A stretch of 64,000 nucleotides of DNA, from positions 124,001 through 188,000 of the forward strand of contig CANMWA010000008.1 in the NCBI GenBank assembly GCA_947501475.1. The letters run 5' to 3'. How positions within the stretch are numbered: the stretch's first letter is position 1; every line of letters starts with the position of its first letter. The stretch comes from an uncultured Aquimarina sp. GTDB taxonomy: Bacteria > Bacteroidota > Bacteroidia > Flavobacteriales > Flavobacteriaceae. This document shows positions 37,748-44,985 of this stretch, piece by piece. The notes below the pieces were generated by a model. That model made no database searches, was not told the DNA's origin, and worked only from the letters and a program-made list of their open reading frames with translations. Made by a program: the position numbers and the translations under genes.

Positions 37748-38143
37748 ATGCAAGATCATTATCACGTAGTAAAAAAATATGTACTACAACTTCATTATGA
37801 TATCATACATGAAAATGATAGAGAAGGGATTATTATGATCAGTAAACAAACTGAGGGGATCAAAAATATGATCCTTGGGGTTGCACCACCTATTTTGATT
37901 ATGGAGCAACATATTTGTAATATCAAAAACAAAAGTGAAGCCGTTTATCGCAATTTACTACAAAAGAACAGAGATATTCTGCATGGAGCCTTTGTATTAG
38001 ATGAAACTGGAGAAAAGGTGATTTTTAGAGACACTCTACAAATTGCAAATCTAGATCTTAACGAGCTTGAAGGTTCTTTAAACTCAATAGGAATTCTTTT
38101 GGGGGAATATTCTGAGCAAATTATTAACTTCTCGAGGTACTAA
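37748..38143 (+). CDS. Small hypothetical protein, possibly YbjN/type III chaperone-like fold
   Basis: This 131-residue soluble protein has no signal peptide. It looks like an alpha/beta protein with a hydrophobic core segment (GIKNMILGVAPPILIMEQHI). A later strand-rich part (ILHGAFVLDETGEKVIFRDTLQIANL) ends in a helix with LNSIGILLGEYSEQIINF. That pattern recalls YbjN/CesT-like small chaperones, often called molecular chaperone Tir in related genomes, but I hold this loosely. It is divergent from the XRE regulator and lies 138 bp upstream of an 87-residue membrane protein. Confidence 0.72.
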   Translation: MQDHYHVVKKYVLQLHYDIIHENDREGIIMISKQTEGIKNMILGVAPPILIMEQHICNIKNKSEAVYRNLLQKNRDILHGAFVLDETGEKVIFRDTLQIANLDLNELEGSLNSIGILLGEYSEQIINFSRY

Positions 38144-38165
38144 AGTAATTACCGCCTTTTAAGGA

Positions 38166-38247
38166 ATGCTCAAAAGAGCATACAATCGTACCTCTTTATA
38201 TTATATCAAAACATATATAGCCATTAAAGCTTTCAGATGCTGAAAGC
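38166..38247 (+). promoter_or_regulatory. Two hairpins between the small genes
   Basis: The first is ATGCTC-AAAA-GAGCAT (38166-38181). The second is GCTTTCAG-ATG-CTGAAAGC (38229-38247), a perfect 8-bp stem followed by CAGGGTGGGAA and then 34 bp to the next ATG. Neither has a T-run. They could control mRNA stability or translation of the 87-residue protein. Confidence 0.35.
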
Positions 38248-38281
38248 CAGGGTGGGAATTGTCTAATTTAAACCTTTTATT

Positions 38282-38545
38282 ATGGGATTCGGAGGATCAA
38301 CAGCAGCAATGATTACATCACTCAAAAATAATAGTAGACGTAATAAACGTGAAGCTTTTGATGGGTGGGTAGCATTAGATAAAGAAAGTCAAGGAATTAA
38401 AATAGAACCAATTTCAGAAGATTCTCTTGCCAAAATAAGAGAAAAACTCAAGAAACAGCGAAAAACAGTCTTTCACAAAAACTTAATCGCCTTTGGCTTG
38501 ATGATAACATTACTATTTGGGTGTATACTATACTTATTTGCTTGA
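38282..38545 (+). CDS. Small C-terminal-anchored membrane protein
   Basis: This 87-residue protein starts with MGFGGSTAAMITSLKNNSRR, has a basic and acidic middle, and ends in one TM helix (about residues 67-86, NLIAFGLMITLLFGCILYLF). The basic helix before it (KIREKLKKQRKTVFHK) implies a cytoplasmic N-terminus. Proteins of this look are sometimes mislabelled as riboflavin synthase beta subunit; there is no enzymatic motif here. The function is unknown. It may share a transcript with the 131-residue gene. Confidence 0.7.
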   Translation: MGFGGSTAAMITSLKNNSRRNKREAFDGWVALDKESQGIKIEPISEDSLAKIREKLKKQRKTVFHKNLIAFGLMITLLFGCILYLFA

Positions 38546-38669
38546 CAAAAAGGTTCTACAAAACTATCAACCCCAAAAGTTTTAAAAACCATTTGAGGAT
38601 TTTACACCTTATTACTCTAAAAATTAAAAAATATTTTATATTTTTACATAAGCATTTATATAACTACTT

Positions 38670-39155
38670 ATGAAAGATAGTTTGCAGCACTATGGTGAAT
38701 TAGGTTTGGGATCTCGATTAAAACGCTTAAGCGAATATATGATGAAGGAGATTCAACTCGTATACAGCACTTGTAATATTGATTTTGATCCGTATTTATT
38801 TCCAATTTTTAGGGTAGTCCTTGATCAAGGATCGGCAACCACAACCGATATACAAGAAGCACTGCAATACACCCAACCCGCGATCACTCAATCCTTAAAA
38901 AAATTAATGGATAAACAACTTGTTATCTACAAAACCGACAAAACCGATAAACGGAAAAAGATATTCCGACTTACCCAAAAAGGAAAAGATATTCATCATC
39001 AGATGGTCCCGCTATGGCACGTAATCGATGAACAGGTAAAATGGCTCACCGAAGGAATGGCTGCAAGTCTAACTCGTCATCTAACACATTTAGAAAATCA
39101 ATTGAAAGAAAAATCTTTAAGTCAACGAATACTAGAAAAATATAATATCAAATGA
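38670..39155 (+). CDS. MarR-family transcriptional regulator
   Basis: This 161-residue winged-helix protein has a recognition region GSATTTDIQEALQYTQPAIT and a wing with KTDKTDKRKKIFRLTQKGKD. These are typical MarR features. Its stop overlaps the start of the acetyltransferase gene (ATGA), so the two form one unit. MarR proteins with a coupled GNAT gene often sense small molecules; the ligand is unknown. Confidence 0.9.
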   Translation: MKDSLQHYGELGLGSRLKRLSEYMMKEIQLVYSTCNIDFDPYLFPIFRVVLDQGSATTTDIQEALQYTQPAITQSLKKLMDKQLVIYKTDKTDKRKKIFRLTQKGKDIHHQMVPLWHVIDEQVKWLTEGMAASLTRHLTHLENQLKEKSLSQRILEKYNIK

Positions 39156-39625
39156 AAACTATAAATAAAGCTAACATCATCCCCTTTGATCCAAAATATG
39201 CAAAAGATTTTGCCAGCCTTAATGTAGAATGGTTAGAAAAATATTTTGTAGTAGAACCTCTAGATGTCGAATTATTAAAAAATTGTGAAGAAACGATTAT
39301 CAATAAAGGGGGATATATTTTCTTTGCAAAAGTTGATGAAAAAATCGCCGGAACTTTTTCTTTAATAAAAATAGAAGAAGGTATTTATGAATTAGGAAAA
39401 ATGGCTGTTTCTCCAAAGTTTCAAGGACATAAGATAGGGCAACAATTGATGCGGTTTTGTATAGATTTTGCCAAAAAACAAGATTGGAAAAAACTCATAC
39501 TATATTCAAATCGAATTCTTGAAAATGCTATTTATATCTACACAAAATTTGGTTTCGAGGAAATACCAATAGAAGAAAATCCAATTTATAAACGCAGCAA
39601 TATCAAAATGGAATTAATGCTATAA
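39152..39625 (+). CDS. GNAT-family N-acetyltransferase
   Basis: This 157-residue acetyl-CoA-dependent transferase has the core GNAT pattern. Motif A is ELGKMAVSPKFQGHKIGQQL (strand 4, then the pyrophosphate loop Q-G-H-K-I-G). A late strand with KLILYSNRILENAIYIYTKF follows. The substrate is not evident. It overlaps the MarR gene by 4 bp and is followed by a terminator. Confidence 0.9.
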   Translation: MKTINKANIIPFDPKYAKDFASLNVEWLEKYFVVEPLDVELLKNCEETIINKGGYIFFAKVDEKIAGTFSLIKIEEGIYELGKMAVSPKFQGHKIGQQLMRFCIDFAKKQDWKKLILYSNRILENAIYIYTKFGFEEIPIEENPIYKRSNIKMELML

Positions 39626-39630
39626 AAAAA

Positions 39631-39659
39631 GACCACTTTACTATAAAAGTAAAGCGGTC
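39631..39659 (+). terminator. Terminator after the MarR-GNAT unit
   Basis: A 12-bp stem with one A-C mismatch (GACCACTTTACT / AGTAAAGCGGTC) and a 5-nt loop is followed by CATTTATTTTTTATTTT. An A-run precedes it, so it also works for the convergent lipoprotein gene at 39694. Confidence 0.85.
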
Positions 39660-39693
39660 CATTTATTTTTTATTTTAACTAATCTTGAAGGGA

Positions 39694-40515
39694 TTAAAAC
39701 ACACTATAGTTTTTTCCGTAATTGTTATCCCAGTATTCTTGACCATTAACCTTATAAACTACGGCATATTCGATATTATCAATCGACGCATCAACAATGG
39801 CCGATCCTGTCCATCTTTCTATATTAAATTGATTAGGACTTATAAGCACATATTGATAACCACTATAATAACGTGGTGTAAAGTTGAGCGGTAAATACCG
39901 TTTAGTTTGCCATCCATCAGTTGTATACACTACTTCTACTTGTTTTGAAGGAGAAATATTTCTTACATCCACAACCACATTGAAGCTTTTTTCATTATTA
40001 TAAGGATATAAACTGCTAAAATCAACATTTACATTAAGATCTTGCTGAGCAAAAAGAGAACCTATCTCCTTCTCTTCTATGACATAATTAGAACCTTGAT
40101 TATTATCCCAATACGTTTTACCATTGACATCGTATTTTACAACAAACTCATTGTCATAAATCTTATTCCCAGTAGTTGCGGTATACTCGTATTTTCCTGA
40201 CCAGATTTCGTTTTGATTGTCGAGAGTAAGGCTATAAGTTAATGGAACCTCTTCCCAGGTTCCATCTACTTTTTCATGATAAATACTTACGTTTTTTTCA
40301 AAACCCAGGTTTGCAACTCTAACGGTAAATTCTCTTCGCCATGTATTATACCCTCTGTAGAAACTATAAGAGTTGAATGCTTTGACTAAGCTTACTTCGC
40401 TTGTGCTTTTTTCAAAAACTTGATCAATACTATTTTCATGATTCTCTATAGTATCATCCTCGGTTGTACATGAAAAGATGATTAAACTAAGTATTAAATA
40501 AAAGTACTTTTTCAT
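39694..40515 (-). CDS. Lipoprotein with two CBM21-like starch/glycogen-binding modules
   Basis: This 273-residue lipoprotein (lipobox FSC, Cys16, then TTEDD) consists almost only of two beta modules. Each ends in the CBM21 hallmark: VNGKTYWDNNQGSNY (about residue 148) and VNGQEYWDNNYGKNY (about 262). The N-terminal strand of each has the expected pattern (VRVANLGFEKNVSIYH; VDVRNISPSKQVEVVYTTDGW). There is no catalytic domain. It is probably a surface or periplasmic glucan-binding protein. It lies 25 bp downstream of a paralog, with which it shares the same architecture. Confidence 0.82.
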   Translation of the reverse strand: MKKYFYLILSLIIFSCTTEDDTIENHENSIDQVFEKSTSEVSLVKAFNSYSFYRGYNTWRREFTVRVANLGFEKNVSIYHEKVDGTWEEVPLTYSLTLDNQNEIWSGKYEYTATTGNKIYDNEFVVKYDVNGKTYWDNNQGSNYVIEEKEIGSLFAQQDLNVNVDFSSLYPYNNEKSFNVVVDVRNISPSKQVEVVYTTDGWQTKRYLPLNFTPRYYSGYQYVLISPNQFNIERWTGSAIVDASIDNIEYAVVYKVNGQEYWDNNYGKNYSVF

Positions 40516-40540
40516 TATTGTTGATTTTAAAAATTAATAT

Positions 40541-41365
40541 TTAGTTGGATTTATTTATTGTGTAATTTTTTCCATAGTTATTGTCCCAATATTCTTTGCC
40601 ATTTACCTTATAAACTACAGCATATTCTATAGAGCTTACAGCAGGATCTATGTGTACCGAGGTTTCCCATTTATCGATATCAAATTGGTTAGGGCTTTGT
40701 ATATAATGCGCATAACCAACTCTAAAATATCTTTGGTAACTTAAAGGAGCTCTTTGTGTTGTTGCCCAGCCATCTGTTGTATAGACGATCTCTACTGATC
40801 CGGCCGATCCGTAATTTCTTCTGGCATCTGCATTGATCGCAAAGTAGTTTCCTGAAAATCGAGTATACTGTGGATCAATCTTTACCGCTACCTCAGGCCC
40901 CAAAAACGCTCCAATATTAACCAACATACTGTAATTAGAACCTTGATTATTATCCCAATACGTTTTACCATTTGTAGTATATTTTACTACAAATTCATCG
41001 CTATAAATTTCAGTATCGGGTGTTACTTCTCCTACCCAAATTTCTTCATCATTACCAATACTTTGCTCATACTGTAATGGGATGTCGACCCAATTTCCAG
41101 TATAGGTAGCATGATGAATGACTACTTCCTTTTGAAATGCCAGGTTTTTTATTTTAACAACAAAACGTCTTACATATCGTCGTCTTACAGGGCTACTGCT
41201 ATTTGATGTCCAAGCTTTAAGAAGCTTTACCTTATCTGAACTGTTTTTTGATGCTACTTCTATTGATTCTATCTCAGAGCCTAAAGAATCTGTATCTGTA
41301 TCTGTAGAACAAGAATACATCGCAAGAATAACTAATACAAATAGATATAGATATATATTTTTCAT
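40541..41365 (-). CDS. Lipoprotein with two CBM21-like starch/glycogen-binding modules (paralog)
   Basis: This 274-residue lipoprotein has lipobox MYSC (Cys19) followed by STDTDTD, an acidic stretch fitting surface export. Two CBM21-like modules carry VKIKNLAFQKEVVIHHA with TNGKTYWDNNQGSNY, and VEIVYTTDGWATTQ with VNGKEYWDNNYGKNY. It is a tandem duplicate of the next gene. CBM21 binds starch or glycogen in known eukaryotic amylases and phosphatase subunits; binding here is inferred from the motif. No amylase or SusC/D gene is nearby. Confidence 0.82.
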   Translation of the reverse strand: MKNIYLYLFVLVILAMYSCSTDTDTDSLGSEIESIEVASKNSSDKVKLLKAWTSNSSSPVRRRYVRRFVVKIKNLAFQKEVVIHHATYTGNWVDIPLQYEQSIGNDEEIWVGEVTPDTEIYSDEFVVKYTTNGKTYWDNNQGSNYSMLVNIGAFLGPEVAVKIDPQYTRFSGNYFAINADARRNYGSAGSVEIVYTTDGWATTQRAPLSYQRYFRVGYAHYIQSPNQFDIDKWETSVHIDPAVSSIEYAVVYKVNGKEYWDNNYGKNYTINKSN

Positions 41366-41396
41366 AATTGATGTTTTTTAGGTTTTTGTTGATTGT

Positions 41397-41734
41397 TGTT
41401 GATTTTAACTTTTCGAAAAGTTTAGTGGTCTTTAAAAGCTTTAGTATTAAGATAAATCAGAGGGTTGAATCCGGCAATCTAATCCGTTAGAATTAACAAT
41501 TATTTTACCAAAAACGATTTCGCTATACCTCATTTTTAACTTAAAATTAAACCTGAAAAATTGGAATTACTAGGTATTTAAAAGGCATAGATTATCTTTG
41601 TTAAAATCGTATTTTCACGAAAAATTATAGTTAAAATCCTTCGAAAATTATCGTGCTGTTATGTATTACGAAAAGCTTTTTTATTGTTTTTACGAAAATC
41701 CTGCATAAATTTTTCGAAAAGTTAAAATCAACAA
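41397..41734. repeat. 338-bp non-coding element bounded by perfect 24-bp inverted repeats
   Basis: The left end (41397-41420) and right end (41711-41734) are perfect inverted copies, core GTTGATTTTAAC plus TTTTCGAAAA. The left copy is extended into a 16-bp palindrome AACTTTTCGAAAAGTT (41408-41423). Further CGAAAA motifs lie inside, near 41617-41700. There is no ORF. It could be a MITE-like element or a paired regulatory site between the divergent lipoprotein and signalling genes. No clear target-site duplication was seen. The remaining sequence to 41967 shows only a short TCCAGA/TCTGGA repeat. Confidence 0.6.
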
Positions 41735-41967
41735 TTTCAAATATGTTATTAAGCTATCTTAAACCAGTATGTTTTGTAGGTAAAACAAGGAATAATCTCA
41801 CACTAAAAAGACAATAATAAATTGTAATTTTAAAACATAACAGGATGTTGTTTTATATGTGAAACGATATCCAGAAACAACCACCCAATATCTGGAGTAT
41901 TCTTAAAACCTAAAACGAAGACTCTTACATTGGAAAGTAATAATTATTCAAACCAAAAGTAATCGTC

Positions 41968-42696
41968 ATGAAAAAATCAACACACTTCATCAACTGCTTT
42001 ATGATAGCAGCAACAAGCTTATTTTTCTTTACTTCTTGCCAACAAGATGAATCTATAGAAGTTCTTGGAGAAGAAGAATATTTAAAAAAAATTGAAGTCT
42101 ATGAAACAAAGATTAAAGATTTAGAAGAAAAATTAAGTCAGGAAAAATCAAATCGAAGGAGGCCAAATAATATTATTAGTTTGAGCCAAGCACAAAGAAT
42201 ATATAGTGCCTATGATGATCGAGCAGATCTAATTAGCGCAGTCGTTAACACTGATGATATAAGTAGAACAGCTTTTCAACCCACGAGATCATTGTTTTAT
42301 GAAATTTCTGAATTGCGAAACTATTTATCATATATTGATGATTTATCAGAAAAAGCAGGAGTAAAACCAACAGGACTTAGGTTTTACTTTGCGCTTTATC
42401 CAGAAAATTACGAATCCTCTACTGGCAGCACCAGAAATGCAAGACACCAAACTATTTTTATAGCTCCTACTACAGAAAAGAGATACAATAATCAGAATGT
42501 ACACGTAGGGTATACCCTTGACGATCAAAGTGAAATAATATTACTAGATCGAAACAATGGATTTAGTCATTTAAGAAGAAATAGAAATAAGACTACGGCC
42601 AAAAAATCTTTTAATTTTTTAGCGCAAAACAAAGGAGGTAACAATAGTCTTATTGCAAACGAATTGGGTGCCACCCCACCAGAGTACGGTGAATAA
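41968..42696 (+). CDS. Coiled-coil lipoprotein of a duplicated signalling module (copy 1)
   Basis: I do not recognise this 242-residue family. A lipobox (FTSC, Cys24) is followed by QQDES and a coiled coil (about residues 36-62, YLKKIEVYETKIKDLEEKL). A globular domain then shares many blocks with the protein at 43602: PNNIISL, SLFYEI, NYLSYI, GLRFYF, RHQTIFIAPT, HVGYTLD and LIANELGATPP. It should sit lipid-anchored outside the cytoplasm. Its stop overlaps the GTG of a 7-TM gene by 8 bp. A sensor or ligand-binding role is inferred from the context. Confidence 0.82.
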   Translation: MKKSTHFINCFMIAATSLFFFTSCQQDESIEVLGEEEYLKKIEVYETKIKDLEEKLSQEKSNRRRPNNIISLSQAQRIYSAYDDRADLISAVVNTDDISRTAFQPTRSLFYEISELRNYLSYIDDLSEKAGVKPTGLRFYFALYPENYESSTGSTRNARHQTIFIAPTTEKRYNNQNVHVGYTLDDQSEIILLDRNNGFSHLRRNRNKTTAKKSFNFLAQNKGGNNSLIANELGATPPEYGE

Positions 42697-43351
42697 AATA
42701 GAACTCCTTATATTATTACGAAAAATAGCCTTTGGTACCGAGTGTATTGCAGCGGTCATAGGGCTATTTTTTTTATATACACATCGTATCAAAGGAATAT
42801 TAAAATGGTTTCCTGTTTTTCTTACCTACATTTTTATTAATGACCTTATTGGCTTTAATACAAGACATTTGTTTCCAAACTCTAATAATCTTATACTATA
42901 CAATATATCGACCACGCTCACCTTTACATTTTTGTTTTTTGTGTATTATAAATCTTCCAAAGAAAAAACAGATCAGCGTTTTACGCTATTTTCTCTCTCA
43001 CTGTACACTATTACCCTATTGATATGCGGGTTTTATGAGGATTATATGACCCAACTGCAGAGCACACCCTTTCTGTTAGGAGCTTCTCTATTAATGTTAA
43101 TTATTATTTTTTATTATGGAAAACTAATAAAATCAGAACAATCTCAAGAGGTAAGTAATGATCTTTTATTTTGGATTAGCGCAGGCTTATTAATTTATTA
43201 TATCGGAAAAATACCATTTCGTATTGTAAGAGATTATTATGCTAATCTTAGTAACCTTTCCATTCTTTTTATCTTAAATAGTATTCTTACTATTATTATG
43301 AATATTTGTTTTATTATTGGTTTTATCATGAACAAAAAAAAGAACTCCTAG
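42689..43351 (+). CDS. 7-TM membrane protein of the duplicated module (copy 1)
   Basis: The start is taken as the GTG at 42689, which gives 220 residues, the same length as the paralog at 44323 that also starts with GTG; an ATG 12 codons upstream lies inside the previous gene. Seven hydrophobic helices are visible. The best-conserved part between the two copies is the end: LLFWISAGLLIYYIGKIPF and ILTIIMNICFIIGFI. There are short loops and no soluble domain. I do not recognise the family. It could be the membrane receptor part that couples the extracytoplasmic partner to the kinase. Confidence 0.8.
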   Translation: MNKIELLILLRKIAFGTECIAAVIGLFFLYTHRIKGILKWFPVFLTYIFINDLIGFNTRHLFPNSNNLILYNISTTLTFTFLFFVYYKSSKEKTDQRFTLFSLSLYTITLLICGFYEDYMTQLQSTPFLLGASLLMLIIIFYYGKLIKSEQSQEVSNDLLFWISAGLLIYYIGKIPFRIVRDYYANLSNLSILFILNSILTIIMNICFIIGFIMNKKKNS

Positions 43352-43417
43352 GCGTTAACGTTTTTTGAAGCACCAAATAATCTAAAACAAATCAACAACA
43401 GTCAATTCCCTTTTTTC

Positions 43418-43440
43418 AAAAGGGGCTTTTCCCCCTTTTT
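43418..43440 (+). terminator. Terminator between module copies 1 and 2
   Basis: AAAAGGGG (43418-43425) pairs with CCCCTTTT (43432-43439) across a 6-nt loop, with T to 43440. It lies 67 bp after the copy 1 membrane gene and separates copy 1 from the copy 2/kinase unit. That unit therefore needs its own promoter (a poor TACATTTA at 43564 is the best candidate). Confidence 0.75.
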
Positions 43441-43601
43441 ACACACCCACTACAATAGTACAAATTTGATTTTTTATTCTCAAATATGTTTATTATCAAG
43501 TACTTGTCGCGATCTTACTTTAACAAAACCCTTCTTTCTTTTTTTAAACCTATAGAATAATAGTACATTTATTATGTACAAACATCTTAAATACCTAAAC
43601 A

Positions 43602-44312
43602 ATGAAAACAAAAAGACTATTACAAAGTGGCGGTCTAGTACTTGCAGGTGCAGCTATTGTATTTGGAGGTAAATTTATTTTTAAGGGTGATAAATCCAAA
43701 CAGATTAAAGAGTTAGAACAAGAAATTGTAGCACTAAAAACCGAATTAGGGCAAATTAATGACGAAAAACCAAACAATATTATTTCTCTTGATGATGCAA
43801 AGGTGTTATTTCATAATTACGATTCTACGCGGGTAAAATGGACCAATGAAGAAATTAAAAATAGAGGTAAAGAAAATTTTGAAGCGACTACGTCTCTGTT
43901 TTATAATTTGGATAATTTAAACAATTATCTGGCATACATCAAAAGAGTATCCAAAGAAGCTGGAGTAACACCTTCTGGATTGCGATTTTATTTTGGTTCA
44001 TATGGCAAAGATTACATGCGCAAAGGCAGCAATGAATATGCATATCGACAAACTATCTTTATTGCACCTACTGAAACTATACAATCAGGTGAAAAAACGG
44101 AGCACCTAGGGTACACTTTTGATGAAGATAATAAAAAAGTATTTCTACGTGATAAAATAGCAACAAAAGAGAGCCCAGAGCAGTCTGGCAGTGGAGCATC
44201 AATGCAAAAAGCTGGAATCTTCAGTATTAGTACCAATCTACTTTTTAACGGGAATAGTACTATTGCAAATGAACTAAATGGATCGCCTCCAAGAGGTGAA
44301 GATGAACAATAA
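43602..44312 (+). CDS. TM-anchored coiled-coil protein of the duplicated module (copy 2)
   Basis: This 236-residue paralog of the lipoprotein at 41968 has an N-terminal uncleaved TM anchor (GGLVLAGAAIVFGGKFIF) in place of the lipobox. A coiled coil (about residues 33-53, IKELEQEIVALKTEL) and the shared domain follow: PNNIISLDDAK, TSLFYNL, NYLAYI, GVTPSGLRFYF, RQTIFIAPTE, HLGYTFDED and IANELNGSPP. There are no cysteines. It leads a four-gene unit with 7-TM protein, kinase and response regulator. The swap of anchor type between the copies suggests that one works at the inner membrane and one possibly at the outer. Confidence 0.82.
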   Translation: MKTKRLLQSGGLVLAGAAIVFGGKFIFKGDKSKQIKELEQEIVALKTELGQINDEKPNNIISLDDAKVLFHNYDSTRVKWTNEEIKNRGKENFEATTSLFYNLDNLNNYLAYIKRVSKEAGVTPSGLRFYFGSYGKDYMRKGSNEYAYRQTIFIAPTETIQSGEKTEHLGYTFDEDNKKVFLRDKIATKESPEQSGSGASMQKAGIFSISTNLLFNGNSTIANELNGSPPRGEDEQ

Positions 44313-44322
44313 ATATTAGCAC

Positions 44323-44985
44323 GTGGATATTAGCAGAGAATTTCTTATAACTTCTTTAAATATTGGTACTTTTATTCAGTTTTTAGCTGCTATCATAAGT
44401 ACTATATATTACAGAAAATGCAATAATACTATTCTCAAATATTTTCCCATTCTTTTATGGTACACATTTTTAAATGAAATTGCAGGAATATTATTTATAG
44501 AATACTTTTCAAGATTTAATGCTATTATTTACAACATATACCATTTAATAAATTTTACGGTATTATTCTTAATTTTCAAAAATTTCTTAATCACTAAAAA
44601 ACACAAAAATTGTATAAAAATATTTATCATTATATATATAGGTTCATATATTATTAATGGTTTTTTTGAAAATTATCTAGTCGAATTTTTAAGCTGGCCA
44701 TACATTATAGCCTCTAGTTTTCTTATTGTATGTATAAGCTTTTATTTTATTGAAATTTTAAACTCTCAAAAAGTATTAAGTGTTAAAAAGAATTTGTTGG
44801 TTTGGATAAGTATTGGGCTATTGATTTACTATATTGGAAATATTCCTTTTAAAATTGTCAAAAACTATTATACAGATATAGATGGTATTACTATTCTATT
44901 TTTTATAAATGTAGTTCTTACTATTATAATGAATATTTGCTTTATTATCGGATTTATATGGAGCGACAGGAAACAGCTATATTAA
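44323..44985 (+). CDS. 7-TM membrane protein of the duplicated module (copy 2)
   Basis: This 220-residue protein with a GTG start has seven TM helices and is the paralog of 42689-43351. Shared blocks are ILKYFPILLWYTFLNEIAG near the second helix and LLVWISIGLLIYYIGNIPF and VLTIIMNICFIIGFI at the end. It lies 10 bp after its coiled-coil partner. Its last 28 bp overlap the start of the histidine kinase gene in another frame, so the kinase is probably made by translational coupling. This suggests a physical 7-TM/kinase complex. Confidence 0.8.
   Translation: MDISREFLITSLNIGTFIQFLAAIISTIYYRKCNNTILKYFPILLWYTFLNEIAGILFIEYFSRFNAIIYNIYHLINFTVLFLIFKNFLITKKHKNCIKIFIIIYIGSYIINGFFENYLVEFLSWPYIIASSFLIVCISFYFIEILNSQKVLSVKKNLLVWISIGLLIYYIGNIPFKIVKNYYTDIDGITILFFINVVLTIIMNICFIIGFIWSDRKQLY

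Noticed and set aside
38282..38545. Riboflavin synthase beta subunit
   Set aside because: This name is sometimes attached to similar small flavobacterial proteins, but the sequence is a tail-anchored membrane protein with no lumazine synthase features.
42653..42688. Upstream ATG start for the first 7-TM protein
   Set aside because: It would overlap the lipoprotein gene by 44 bp and add residues with no match in the paralog, which also begins with GTG at the equivalent point.
43371..43440. A third copy of the dispersed repeat (GCACCA ... CCCTTTTTTCA)
   Set aside because: Only short pieces match, with about 40 bp of unrelated sequence between them; the C/T-run is explained by the terminator at 43418-43440.
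44958..44985. Programmed frameshift joining the 7-TM protein to the kinase
   Set aside because: I see no convincing slippery heptamer in the overlap in the right frame. Reinitiation at the internal ATG is simpler.
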